From Planctomycetes bacterium syqfu (GTDB taxonomy: Bacteria > Planctomycetota > Phycisphaerae > Phycisphaerales > Phycisphaeraceae): 64,000 bases of DNA. A program made the position numbers and the translations under genes. Under the pieces are notes generated by a model. That model was not told where the DNA came from and did not search any database. It saw only the letters and a program-made list of their open reading frames with translations. Of this stretch, positions 27,975-35,942 are shown in pieces. Location: positions 3,534,001 through 3,598,000 of the forward strand of contig CP087563.1 of assembly GCA_020974905.1 (NCBI GenBank). Direction: 5' to 3'. The first letter of the stretch is position 1. Every line of letters starts with the position of its first letter.

Positions 27975-28976
27975 TTACTCGGGACACACCACCTGTGGCT
28001 TGATAAACAATCTCACCGGCGCGCTTTGTGGATGCTCGATCCGCCAGATCAACTGTCGGGCGGCATAGCATCCCAGATCATGCAACCGCAGGTCAATGGA
28101 TGCGGGTCTCGGCTGGGTTTTGACCAGGTGACGATCACAGTTGTCACAGGAAACAATCGTCACATCTTCCATCGGCTTGATGCCATGCTCACGCAAGGCG
28201 GTGTAAATCTCCGGCAACTGGAAGTCCGTTGGGACAAACAAACCATCGGGCAGCTTCTTGCTTGTGACCATCTGCTTGACGAGTTGCATCGCCAATTCAT
28301 GACTGGCAACGGTCTGTTCTTTCTCCTGATCCGCCACCCAACTCCGGCAAGGCAAACCCGCCTGTTTCAGATACATCTCATAAAACATCTGTCGCTCAGA
28401 GCACGCCCGATGTGACGGGAAGAGATTCATAAAACCATATTGCTTAACGCTCAGATTTTGCAGATGTTCGTAAGCCAACCGCGCAACCGAAAGATTGTCA
28501 CAGAAAACCTCATCCCCAAACGCCTGACGCACATCGCCGTGAAGCATTTGAATACACGGGAAAGACTCGAGTTTTTCAATGTTTTCCTGTGGCACATCCT
28601 TGAGGTCCGCCAAAACGAGAATGCCATCACAATCACGCTGGGTAAAGACACTGGGCAAACTGCCATCGTCGGGCATGCGCACCAGCATCAACCGCAAATC
28701 GTTTTCAGCAAAGACGGATTCAAGGCCATCGACAAAGCCCCATTCGTGAATTTCCATCATGCTCCAGCCGGCATAGACCAGCGCGACATTACGCGTCTTG
28801 AAACACGCCTTGGCAGGCGGTTTGGGATTGAGCCGATACCCCAGACCCAAAGCAACCTTACGGACACGTTTGGCCTTCTCCTCGGACACCTTGGCTGAGT
28901 TGTTGATCACACGCGAGACCGTCGCCAGCGAGACGCCAGCCTGCTCTGCAATGTTTTTGATATTGACGTTGGTCAC
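27975..28976 (-). CDS. LacI-family transcription regulator, locus 2
   Basis: A 333-aa regulator with a LacI helix-turn-helix and hinge at the N-terminus (NIKNIAEQAGVSLATVSRVI, then NNSAKVSEEKAKRVRKVA) and a periplasmic-binding-protein-type sensor domain (~60-330). The GTG at 28976 is preferred over TTG 28988 because GGAG lies six bases upstream and the product then starts MTNVNIKNIA, the usual LacI beginning. It sits between a pseudopilin gene and the GH5 gene in the same direction, so it probably represses the locus-2 run and responds to a released sugar. No perfect LacI-type palindrome was found directly in front of it. Confidence 0.88.
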   Translation of the reverse strand: MTNVNIKNIAEQAGVSLATVSRVINNSAKVSEEKAKRVRKVALGLGYRLNPKPPAKACFKTRNVALVYAGWSMMEIHEWGFVDGLESVFAENDLRLMLVRMPDDGSLPSVFTQRDCDGILVLADLKDVPQENIEKLESFPCIQMLHGDVRQAFGDEVFCDNLSVARLAYEHLQNLSVKQYGFMNLFPSHRACSERQMFYEMYLKQAGLPCRSWVADQEKEQTVASHELAMQLVKQMVTSKKLPDGLFVPTDFQLPEIYTALREHGIKPMEDVTIVSCDNCDRHLVKTQPRPASIDLRLHDLGCYAARQLIWRIEHPQSAPVRLFIKPQVVCPE

Positions 28977-29025
28977 AACCTTCTCCAAGGACTTACGAAT
29001 TCAAACGCGATTCAACTGAACCCTG

Positions 29026-29745
29026 TCAGTGGACTTTATAATACCATCCCGACTGACCGTGCTTGCCCGTTGCCATGAATTCCTGTGAACGATGCGAAAC
29101 GTGCATGTCCGCCCAAAGCAGGTTCAAGCCTTTTGCATGGCGTCGGGCGACGCGCTGATCCCATGTATAGGAACCGGGATAGTACAGATACATGTAGTTG
29201 TAGGCATAGGAACTGGTGGTGGCAACATACTGATTCACATCCACCGTATCCCCAATCAGCGCACTCTCAGAAAAGATCACAAAATCGCCAAGACGGGCCC
29301 GCTGCGTATCCGCGCGGTAACTGATGTTGTTGGTCCAGCCAAGTCCGCCAAAGAGTCCGGGGTTGTAGGTCAACTTATCCTGACAAGCTTCACTGACACC
29401 ACCAAACGCCGGGCAGGCATAGCCACCTTCTGCACCGAACTTGGGATCATCCTGCATGTCGCCCCAGTCGGATACGAGCTTGCCTCGCATGTACGGAGAG
29501 GTCTCGATTTTCCATTGACCGGGAGTGCCCCCACTACGTGTTGCTGCGGGCAACCACTCGTCAAAGTCATTGGTGTAGACCGTGCTGGCCACGCCCAGTT
29601 GCTTGAGATTACTCATGCACATGGTGGATTGGGACGCCTGCCGAGCCTTGGCGAGTGCAGGGAGCAGGATGGCAATGAGCAGCGAGATAATCGAGATCAC
29701 CACCAGCACTTCAATGAGTGTGAAAGCCCGACATTTGATTTTCAT
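29026..29745 (-). CDS. Pseudopilin-like protein with prepilin-type N-terminus, locus 2 (upstream copy)
   Basis: A 239-aa protein starting [20 protein letters not shown] at 29745, giving the usual short basic leader; the longer reading to 29832 would add ~29 residues unlike any leader. Predicted cleavage is between Ala and Phe, with Glu at +5. It continues [20 protein letters not shown] and ends [20 protein letters not shown], the family's H...DMH element. It is probably processed by prepilin peptidase. It heads the leftward locus-2 run (LacI 49 nt downstream) and diverges from the isomerase-oxidoreductase fusion across a 577-nt gap. Confidence 0.83.
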   Translation of the reverse strand: MKIKCRAFTLIEVLVVISIISLLIAILLPALAKARQASQSTMCMSNLKQLGVASTVYTNDFDEWLPAATRSGGTPGQWKIETSPYMRGKLVSDWGDMQDDPKFGAEGGYACPAFGGVSEACQDKLTYNPGLFGGLGWTNNISYRADTQRARLGDFVIFSESALIGDTVDVNQYVATTSSYAYNYMYLYYPGSYTWDQRVARRHAKGLNLLWADMHVSHRSQEFMATGKHGQSGWYYKVH

Positions 29746-29898
29746 GTCATTTTCAAGCATTTCAAGCTCCAATCTGCTGCGAGCAGACACAGCATATCCA
29801 ACCCAGCGTCCGAAAAAACCAAGCTCATCCACACAACGGAGATCAAGCCAGATTCTCAGATCATCCTAGGCTTCGATTTAGCCAAGTCCAGTTTTTCG

Positions 29899-29921
29899 GA
29901 AAATTTTCATGATAATTTTCA
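29899..29921. promoter_or_regulatory. AT-rich palindrome with a direct repeat in a divergent gap
   Basis: GAAAATTTTC is a perfect 10-bp palindrome (29899-29908), and AATTTTCAT occurs twice in the following bases, 13 nt apart. The element lies between the divergent pseudopilin (29745) and fusion (30323) genes, so it could be an operator or an UP-like promoter element. AT-rich palindromes arise easily by chance, so support is weak. Confidence 0.3.
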
Positions 29922-30064
29922 TATTTAAACCACCCTTTTTATCCATCATCGAGTCGATACCCGGTGCATACCGCGCTCACTTTCGAATGCAACAAGCAAG
30001 CCCATAGCCACGCTCCAACATCGCATCTTTGGGTTAAAACCATCTGGTATTCATGTTTGAATTT

Positions 30065-30162
30065 CTGAACCACAATGGCTCAGAGACACGGAGAAGCAAA
30101 CAAATACAGTACTTATTTCTCACTCATTTCGGGCTCTTTGTCTCTGTGACGCTTTGGTTCAG
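30065..30162. repeat. Imperfect inverted repeat (ACCACA..GAGACACGGAG type)
   Basis: CTGAACCACAATGGCTCAGA on the left matches, in reverse complement, the right end CTCTGTGACGCTTTGGTTCAG with several mismatches. Both arms resemble worn copies of the ACCACAGAGGCACAGAGACAC-type intergenic repeat. The rest of the 29746-30322 gap shows no gene. Confidence 0.5.
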
Positions 30163-30322
30163 ACTTTTGAAGATCGATGCCAGTGAAGTTGATCAAAAAA
30201 CCAGAAGACGCACCTTCGCGCTCGGATTGAGCAAATCTTTGCGCGTTGCGTGATAGTTCCATCGAGACTTCGCCTCTAGACTCTTTTCAAGATTTTGAAA
30301 ACCAATCCATCAGGAGCACGCC

Positions 30323-32254
30323 ATGTACCCATCCATTTTCACCGACGAACTGTGTATCGATGACATCAGTCTGACGCTCAAGACCCTCGCGGGCTGGGGC
30401 CTCAAAGCCGTCGACTTCCGCAATCGCGTCTTCGGCAAGCCCATCGACAGTCTGACCGATGACGAACTTAAAACGTTGCGCAGCATGCTCGATGACCTGG
30501 GGTTGAAAACCGGGTGTCTGCAATCGTCACTTGCCAAGGTGCACTTGCCCGATGCCGAGCGGCGGAAGCTTGAAGGTGAAAAACTCGAAGGCTTGATCCG
30601 CGCAGCGGACGTGCTGGATTGTCGCCTGATCCGCGCGTTTAACTATTGGCAACCGGATAAAGACCTGCGCGGTTCATTGACAGTTGACAGCAAACACATG
30701 GAACAGGTCCTGGACTATTTTTCACCGTTGGCCAAACGTGCCAAGCAAGCGGGATTGGTACTGGGATTTGAAAACTGCGGGCAGGACTCCGACGAAGTTT
30801 TAGCGTTGCTTGATGCGTTGGACGAACCGACATGGGGCTTTGCCTGGGACCCGCACGATGACTACTTCATGCACCCGGAGACGTATGCCAAAAATGAAGT
30901 CGAATGCATCATCAAGTATGCCAAGCGGGCGAACATGGTCCACGTCAAAGCCGCGTCGATCATTGATGACTGTCGCAACGCGGACGTGCCCTGGGATCGC
31001 GTGTTGGCCACCTGTGCTGCTGCCGGGCTCAAGGGGCCGGTGAGTGTGGAAACGCACAAGCCTGCTCAATGTGCGATGACACCCGAAGAAGCCTCGCATG
31101 CCTGTGTCAAACATCTGCAGAATAACTGGCCGTCCGTTGCGCCCGGTGACATCCGTGAAGCCGCCAAACCGATGAACAACAAGATCAAGCGTGATTGGGA
31201 ATCGGACCCCGTTGGGTTCGTCGTGGTCGGCCTGGGGATGGGTCGCAACCGTGCCAAGTCACTGGTCAAAACCCCGGGCTGCAAACTCATCGGTGTCTGT
31301 GATCTGAAGGAAGATTTGGCCAAACAGGTCGGCGAGGAATTGGGTGTGCCTTACACCACGGAGTTAACACCGTGGCTGAGCAATGACGCGGTGGAAGTGG
31401 TCTTTGTTTTGACGCCCACCGGTCAGCATGGTGATCCGATCATTGATGCGCTGCGTGCTGGTAAACATGCCATGACCACCAAGCCGATGGAAGCGACGCT
31501 GGCCAAGTGTCAGGAGATGATCGACGTTGCCGACGCCACGGGCAAGCTTCTGGCAGTGGACTTTGAAAAGCGCTACAGTCCCGAAGCACGCCAACTCGAA
31601 AAGGCTGTTAAACAAGGGCTTTTTGGCAAAGTCCACTATGCCAGCGCCCATTTGCGAATCAAACGCACCAAGGAATATTTCGATGTCAACGGCGGTTGGC
31701 ATGGCACGTGGGAACTCGATGGCGGGGGCACCTTCTCCAACCAGTGTATCCATCTGATTGACGAACTGATCTGCGCGTTGGGCATGCCCCAGCAGGTCCG
31801 TGCGACGCTGCATACGCTCAAGCATGACATCGAAGCTGAAGACCTGGGGATGGGTGAATGGAAGTATGCCAACGGCACGGTGGTCCGCGTGTTCTCCACG
31901 ACATTCTGGCCAGGCAGTGCATGGGATAGCCAAATCGAACTCTGCGGTGATGACGGTGCGTTTCTCACCAGTGAAGGTGGCCCCTTTGAATCGGGTACAC
32001 GCTGGTATCTCAACGATGCATGGTCGGATAAAGCGCCCGTCACCATTGAGGACACATGGGTGAACTCGGCAGACAACATGGCTGCTGCGATTCGCACGGG
32101 CGCACCACTTGCCTGTGATGGACGCGGAGGCATGCTCAGCCGTGCGATCCTTGAAGCGATGTATGACTCCGCCCGATTCAACGAAGGCAAATGGGTCAAC
32201 ATCGCAGACGTCATTGCCAAAGCCGGTGTCGGTGAATTGGTGACGGCCAGCTAA
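30323..32254 (+). CDS. Fusion of a TIM-barrel sugar isomerase/epimerase and a Gfo/Idh/MocA oxidoreductase
   Basis: One 643-aa reading frame holds two enzymes usually encoded separately. Residues ~1-275 form a xylose-isomerase-like TIM barrel with metal-binding candidates Glu 150 (GFENCG), Asp 176 (AWDPHDD), His 207 (MVHVKAA) and Glu 243 (VSVETHKP). After a linker (~276-296) comes a Gfo/Idh/MocA NAD(P)-dependent oxidoreductase with a Rossmann motif (VVVGLGMGRNRA, ~300-311), the conserved Lys-Pro (TTKPMEAT, Lys 387) and the C-terminal alpha/beta half. The pair would link oxidation and isomerisation of one sugar, possibly an inositol-like or keto-sugar route. No signal peptide is visible. AGGAG lies six bases before the ATG. 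A hairpin and a directional hairpin pair follow the stop. Confidence 0.85.
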   Translation: MYPSIFTDELCIDDISLTLKTLAGWGLKAVDFRNRVFGKPIDSLTDDELKTLRSMLDDLGLKTGCLQSSLAKVHLPDAERRKLEGEKLEGLIRAADVLDCRLIRAFNYWQPDKDLRGSLTVDSKHMEQVLDYFSPLAKRAKQAGLVLGFENCGQDSDEVLALLDALDEPTWGFAWDPHDDYFMHPETYAKNEVECIIKYAKRANMVHVKAASIIDDCRNADVPWDRVLATCAAAGLKGPVSVETHKPAQCAMTPEEASHACVKHLQNNWPSVAPGDIREAAKPMNNKIKRDWESDPVGFVVVGLGMGRNRAKSLVKTPGCKLIGVCDLKEDLAKQVGEELGVPYTTELTPWLSNDAVEVVFVLTPTGQHGDPIIDALRAGKHAMTTKPMEATLAKCQEMIDVADATGKLLAVDFEKRYSPEARQLEKAVKQGLFGKVHYASAHLRIKRTKEYFDVNGGWHGTWELDGGGTFSNQCIHLIDELICALGMPQQVRATLHTLKHDIEAEDLGMGEWKYANGTVVRVFSTTFWPGSAWDSQIELCGDDGAFLTSEGGPFESGTRWYLNDAWSDKAPVTIEDTWVNSADNMAAAIRTGAPLACDGRGGMLSRAILEAMYDSARFNEGKWVNIADVIAKAGVGELVTAS

Positions 32255-32293
32255 GTCGACTCGCGTTTTACTCCTAAATTCCAGCCTAAACTG

Positions 32294-32324
32294 CATCGCC
32301 GCACCAGTTATCGGTGCGGCGATG
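32294..32324. terminator. Strong hairpin after the fusion gene
   Basis: CATCGCCGCACC, a 7-nt loop AGTTATC, and GGTGCGGCGATG form a perfect 12-bp stem 39 nt after the fusion stop, followed by TTCATTTC. It is probably a terminator for the rightward gene. Confidence 0.65.
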
Positions 32325-32336
32325 TTCATTTCAAGA

Positions 32337-32394
32337 CACCGAGTCAAGATGACTCGGCTATATATCAACATCGCCCGGTCATCTTGGCCGGGTT
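32337..32394. repeat. Directional hairpin pair (AGCC family), pair B
   Basis: Two stem-loops in opposite orientation. The first, read on the minus strand, is AGCC-GAGTCA-TCT-TGACTC-GGT; the second, on the plus strand, is GCC-CGGTCA-TCT-TGGCCG-GGTT. They share the loop TCT and the outer frame but have different stems. The pair lies between the convergent fusion and AraC genes. Confidence 0.7.
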
Positions 32395-32410
32395 GCTTGG
32401 CAAGATGTCA

Positions 32411-33235
32411 TCACGAAGGTTTGCGGACCCAGACGCGACCCTTGGCCTGACGATAGGTTAACGGACTGACGCCGACATGCCGCTGAAATAAGCGTGCGAA
32501 ATGACTGGAAGAATTAAAGCCGATCTCAAGTGCGATCTGGGTCATGGACAGCGACGATCCGACGAGCAATTGACGGGCACGCTCAAGACGCAACGCCGTG
32601 AGTCGTTCGACGAGTGTCACCCCGGATGCCTGCCGATAAAGCCGGGCAAGATGGGCAGATGACAGGCAGACCACCTTGGCAAAATCCTCGCGTGTTAATG
32701 ACCGATGGAGATTACTTTTCATAAACGCATCAAGCTGATCAATCCGCGCACGCTGCAAAGTGTCGGAAGCTGAAGAACTTTGGGCAGGTGATTGCTCTGT
32801 CAGACTGCGCGTTAAACCAACGAGCAGGCGCACTGTCAAAGACAAAATCAAATCGTTGGCATCATGCGCTCCGGGGGTTTGCAATTCATCAACGAGGCTG
32901 GCCATGTCCTGCTGCAAGGCAGTGGGTGTCTTGATGACTTTGCCACATTGAAGTTGCAGGCGATGATTGTCGAAGTTGACCCAGAAGTAGCCGATGGCAT
33001 TCTTGCGCGATGTCGCATTTCGCGGTGACCGCTTCAAGCCGGGTTTGATCATGATCGATTCACCAGCATTGAGCGTGTAGGACTTGCCTTCAATCACCAT
33101 CTCCGCGCGACCGTATTGCACCGCATACCACTGCGTATCACTACGGTAATGTGATTCGGTCGCATACTCCGGACCGCGCTCGTTCCATGCTGCCCCGAGG
33201 ATGGTAATGGGATATCCAGAAACGTCTGCTTGCAT
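32411..33235 (-). CDS. AraC-family transcription regulator, locus 3
   Basis: A 274-aa protein with an N-terminal cupin-like sugar-sensing domain (~1-150, including WYAVQYGRAEMVIEGKSYTL) and a C-terminal double helix-turn-helix (~175-270: LSSAHLARLYRQASG, then the signature SMTQIALEIGFNSSSHFARL). AraC proteins usually activate sugar genes. It ends the leftward locus-3 run, 22 nt after the GH2 gene, so the two are probably cotranscribed and the regulator may act back on the same promoter. The substrate is unknown; the GH2 and GH36 neighbours point to galactosides. Confidence 0.87.
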   Translation of the reverse strand: MQADVSGYPITILGAAWNERGPEYATESHYRSDTQWYAVQYGRAEMVIEGKSYTLNAGESIMIKPGLKRSPRNATSRKNAIGYFWVNFDNHRLQLQCGKVIKTPTALQQDMASLVDELQTPGAHDANDLILSLTVRLLVGLTRSLTEQSPAQSSSASDTLQRARIDQLDAFMKSNLHRSLTREDFAKVVCLSSAHLARLYRQASGVTLVERLTALRLERARQLLVGSSLSMTQIALEIGFNSSSHFARLFQRHVGVSPLTYRQAKGRVWVRKPS

Positions 33236-33257
33236 GGCACGATTCTACCGGCTGGGT

Positions 33258-35840
33258 CTATTTCGATTCAATGACAATCGATTGTGCTTCCAATCCATCA
33301 ACATTGGCATGAAGCGTGATCTCACCCTTTTCAAGACGCGAGGATTGCACAATCGCCAAGGCCAAACCGTGAAACGCTTTTCGCGTTGGCAAGGTAAAAC
33401 CCGAGAGATCAGTGGGGTCCCCATTATCCGTTGCGCGGAGTTTGCCTGCGCCGCGAACGTCAAAGGTGATGGTGTGATTGGCGGTGGGGACGACATCGCC
33501 CTGCTCATCGATAAGACTTGCGGTGACAAACGACAGGTCATCGCCATCAGCGATGATCACTTGTCGGTCAGCTTGCAATCGGATCCCCGTAACAGGCCCG
33601 GTGGTCCGGCATGTTGCCTTGGCCCAGGGTTTGCCAGATTTGTAGGTGAAGACTTCCAGCGTCCCCGGTTCGTAAATCACATCATCCCATCGAAAGCGAT
33701 ATTGATAGAGTGAGCGTTGCTGTCTGCCAAGCGACTTACCGTTGAGAAACAATTCGGCTTCGTCACCGGAAGTGTACACATGCACCGGTGTGACCTGCCC
33801 AACTCTCTGGGGCCAATTCCAGTGTGGCAGGATGTGTGCCATCGGATGATCCGGGCGCCAATGGGATTGGTAGAGATAGAAGCGATCCTTCTTGAAACCA
33901 GCAAGATCAATGATACCGAAGTAAGAACTGCGCGAGGGCACTTTCACATGCCCCAATTTCTTGAGTTGTTCCTGGGCAGCTTGACGTTCTTCATCGGTGT
34001 GAAAGTTAATCAAGACGGACAGGTCATTGTTAAACGGTGTGGGTTCGCCGATGTAATCAAAACCGGTCCAGACGAATTCGCCTGCAACATGGCGGTTTTT
34101 CTCCAGCGATTCAAACTCACGATCCGGCGGATAGGCCCATGACGGCGCGTAGAGATCATAGGAACTGACATGAAACCCGATCATGCCTTTGTCCTTCTCA
34201 TCACTGACAGGAAAGGCATACTCACCACGTGTACTGACGGTCGATGCGGTCTCACTGCCAATCACCGGCGTGGCCGGATTGTCCGCGTGGAACTGTGCAT
34301 ACTTGTGCGGTTTGTAGTTGTAACCAAAGACATCGACGGTCTTCTGAAAACCATTGCTGTCGGCTTCGGGAACATTGCAGCCAACGGTGGGCAGGCGCGT
34401 TGCGTCTTCATCGCAGACAATCTTGCTGAGCTGATCACTTAAATGATGGTACTCGGGCTTGCCCTGCTCGATGACTTCGTTGCCGGTGCTCCAGAGGATG
34501 ACACACGGGTGATTGCGATCGCGGCGGATCATCGCGCGCATGTCCGCTTGGGCCCAATCATCAAAAAGCAGACCATAACCGTTGGGTTTCTTGGGCAGCA
34601 ACCACGTATCAGTCAATTCATCAATGACCAGAAGCCCCATCCGATCACACAGATCAAGCATCTGCCTGGCAGGTGGATTGTGTGCGCATCGGATGGCATT
34701 GACGCCCATGTCCATGAGCATTTGCAGTTGACGTTCACAGGCCCGGACATTGAAGGCTGCGCCCAGCGCACCAAGGTCATGATGCTGACACACACCCTTG
34801 ATTTGCACGCGTTTTCCATTGAGATGAAAACCATCATCCGCAGTAAACGCAATCTCTCGGACACCAAACGGCGTGATGGTTTGGTCGACCGCTTTGCCAT
34901 CAAGCATCAATGTGGACACCGCGACATAACGATGCGGATCGGTCACATCCCAACGTCTGGGGTCGGGCAGCGTCAGCGACATCGTGTTGGTGGTCTGGTT
35001 AAAGTCGTTGGGTGACCACTGGTCGGAGACCTGCGTTGCCAAAGCAACCCCCATGGGCTGATCCTGATCATTTGTGTTGAACACCTGCGTGGTTAGCATC
35101 AATTGGTCCACATGATGATCACCGCCTGCGATGGAAGTCTGGATGTGAATCGTCACTTGATCATCGGCAATTTGGGGTGTGGTGATGAAAGTCCCCCAAG
35201 GCAGAATATGCGACTTGGCAACCTTGAGTAAACGCACATGTCGATAAATCCCCCCACCGGGATACCAGCGCGAGGAGTCGGGCGGGTTGTCCAGTCGGAT
35301 CACCAGCGTGTTGGTTTTGCCAGCGATGACATAGTCGGTCAAATCCAGATGCCATGCGTTGTAACCGTAGGGCCAACCCCCGACGAACTTACCGTTACAC
35401 CAGACCGTTGCGTAGGACATCGCGCCATCGACCTGCAGGTACAGGCAGTGATCGGCAGCATCTGCACCCAGTTCAAAAGACTTGCGATACCAGGCAACCC
35501 CCGGCCAATGGAGCTTGCCTGCATCACTGGGAAGATCAATATCAAACGGACGCTCAACGCCCCAATCATGTGGCAAATCAAGTGTCCGCCAAGTGGTGTC
35601 ATCAAAGTCCGGCTGCACACAATCCAGCAATTCACCGGGCGCGACACCAATCGGACGCTGTGATGGTTCACGTTTGAGACCATTGGCGGATGGCAGCAAC
35701 CACGGCTTGAGATTTTCATAATCCAATGCCGATGCGGTGTCACCCACATCGCCGATGTGGAATTGCCAATCGTGATTCAAATCAATCCACTGACGTTGAT
35801 CCGAATCCAAAGACGTATCGCTTTTTTGCTCGCTTGCCAT
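33258..35840 (-). CDS. GH2-family beta-galactosidase-like enzyme
   Basis: An ~860-aa retaining glycosidase. Domain order is the GH2 standard: sugar-binding sandwich (~20-215, including LPHDWGVERPF and GGGIYRHVRL), immunoglobulin-like domain (~220-330), catalytic barrel (~335-620), then C-terminal beta domains. Catalytic residues are visible: acid/base Glu 455 in LWSTGNEVIEQG and nucleophile Glu 530 in VIGSETAST (numbered from ATG 35840); AIRCAHNPPA is also present. There is no signal peptide, so cytoplasmic action on imported beta-galactosides or glucuronides is expected. The alternative start at 35864 adds eight residues. It lies downstream of the 1143-aa secreted protein and upstream of AraC. 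Confidence 0.85.
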   Translation of the reverse strand: MASEQKSDTSLDSDQRQWIDLNHDWQFHIGDVGDTASALDYENLKPWLLPSANGLKREPSQRPIGVAPGELLDCVQPDFDDTTWRTLDLPHDWGVERPFDIDLPSDAGKLHWPGVAWYRKSFELGADAADHCLYLQVDGAMSYATVWCNGKFVGGWPYGYNAWHLDLTDYVIAGKTNTLVIRLDNPPDSSRWYPGGGIYRHVRLLKVAKSHILPWGTFITTPQIADDQVTIHIQTSIAGGDHHVDQLMLTTQVFNTNDQDQPMGVALATQVSDQWSPNDFNQTTNTMSLTLPDPRRWDVTDPHRYVAVSTLMLDGKAVDQTITPFGVREIAFTADDGFHLNGKRVQIKGVCQHHDLGALGAAFNVRACERQLQMLMDMGVNAIRCAHNPPARQMLDLCDRMGLLVIDELTDTWLLPKKPNGYGLLFDDWAQADMRAMIRRDRNHPCVILWSTGNEVIEQGKPEYHHLSDQLSKIVCDEDATRLPTVGCNVPEADSNGFQKTVDVFGYNYKPHKYAQFHADNPATPVIGSETASTVSTRGEYAFPVSDEKDKGMIGFHVSSYDLYAPSWAYPPDREFESLEKNRHVAGEFVWTGFDYIGEPTPFNNDLSVLINFHTDEERQAAQEQLKKLGHVKVPSRSSYFGIIDLAGFKKDRFYLYQSHWRPDHPMAHILPHWNWPQRVGQVTPVHVYTSGDEAELFLNGKSLGRQQRSLYQYRFRWDDVIYEPGTLEVFTYKSGKPWAKATCRTTGPVTGIRLQADRQVIIADGDDLSFVTASLIDEQGDVVPTANHTITFDVRGAGKLRATDNGDPTDLSGFTLPTRKAFHGLALAIVQSSRLEKGEITLHANVDGLEAQSIVIESK

Positions 35841-35942
35841 CACCGCTACCTTGTACAAGTACATTCACCGGCACAAAGCGTAATCCATGATGGCGGTTGT
35901 GAAAAGTTGCGACGCATTCTTAATGGGATTGCTGACACCAAC

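Noticed and set aside
31364-32371. A 335-codon open frame on the minus strand
   Set aside because: It is antisense to the oxidoreductase half of the fusion gene and has no family features.
32337-32394. Repeated hairpins as a possible CRISPR or integron attC array
   Set aside because: There are only two units per site, in opposite orientation, with no regular spacers, and no cas or integrase gene is present.
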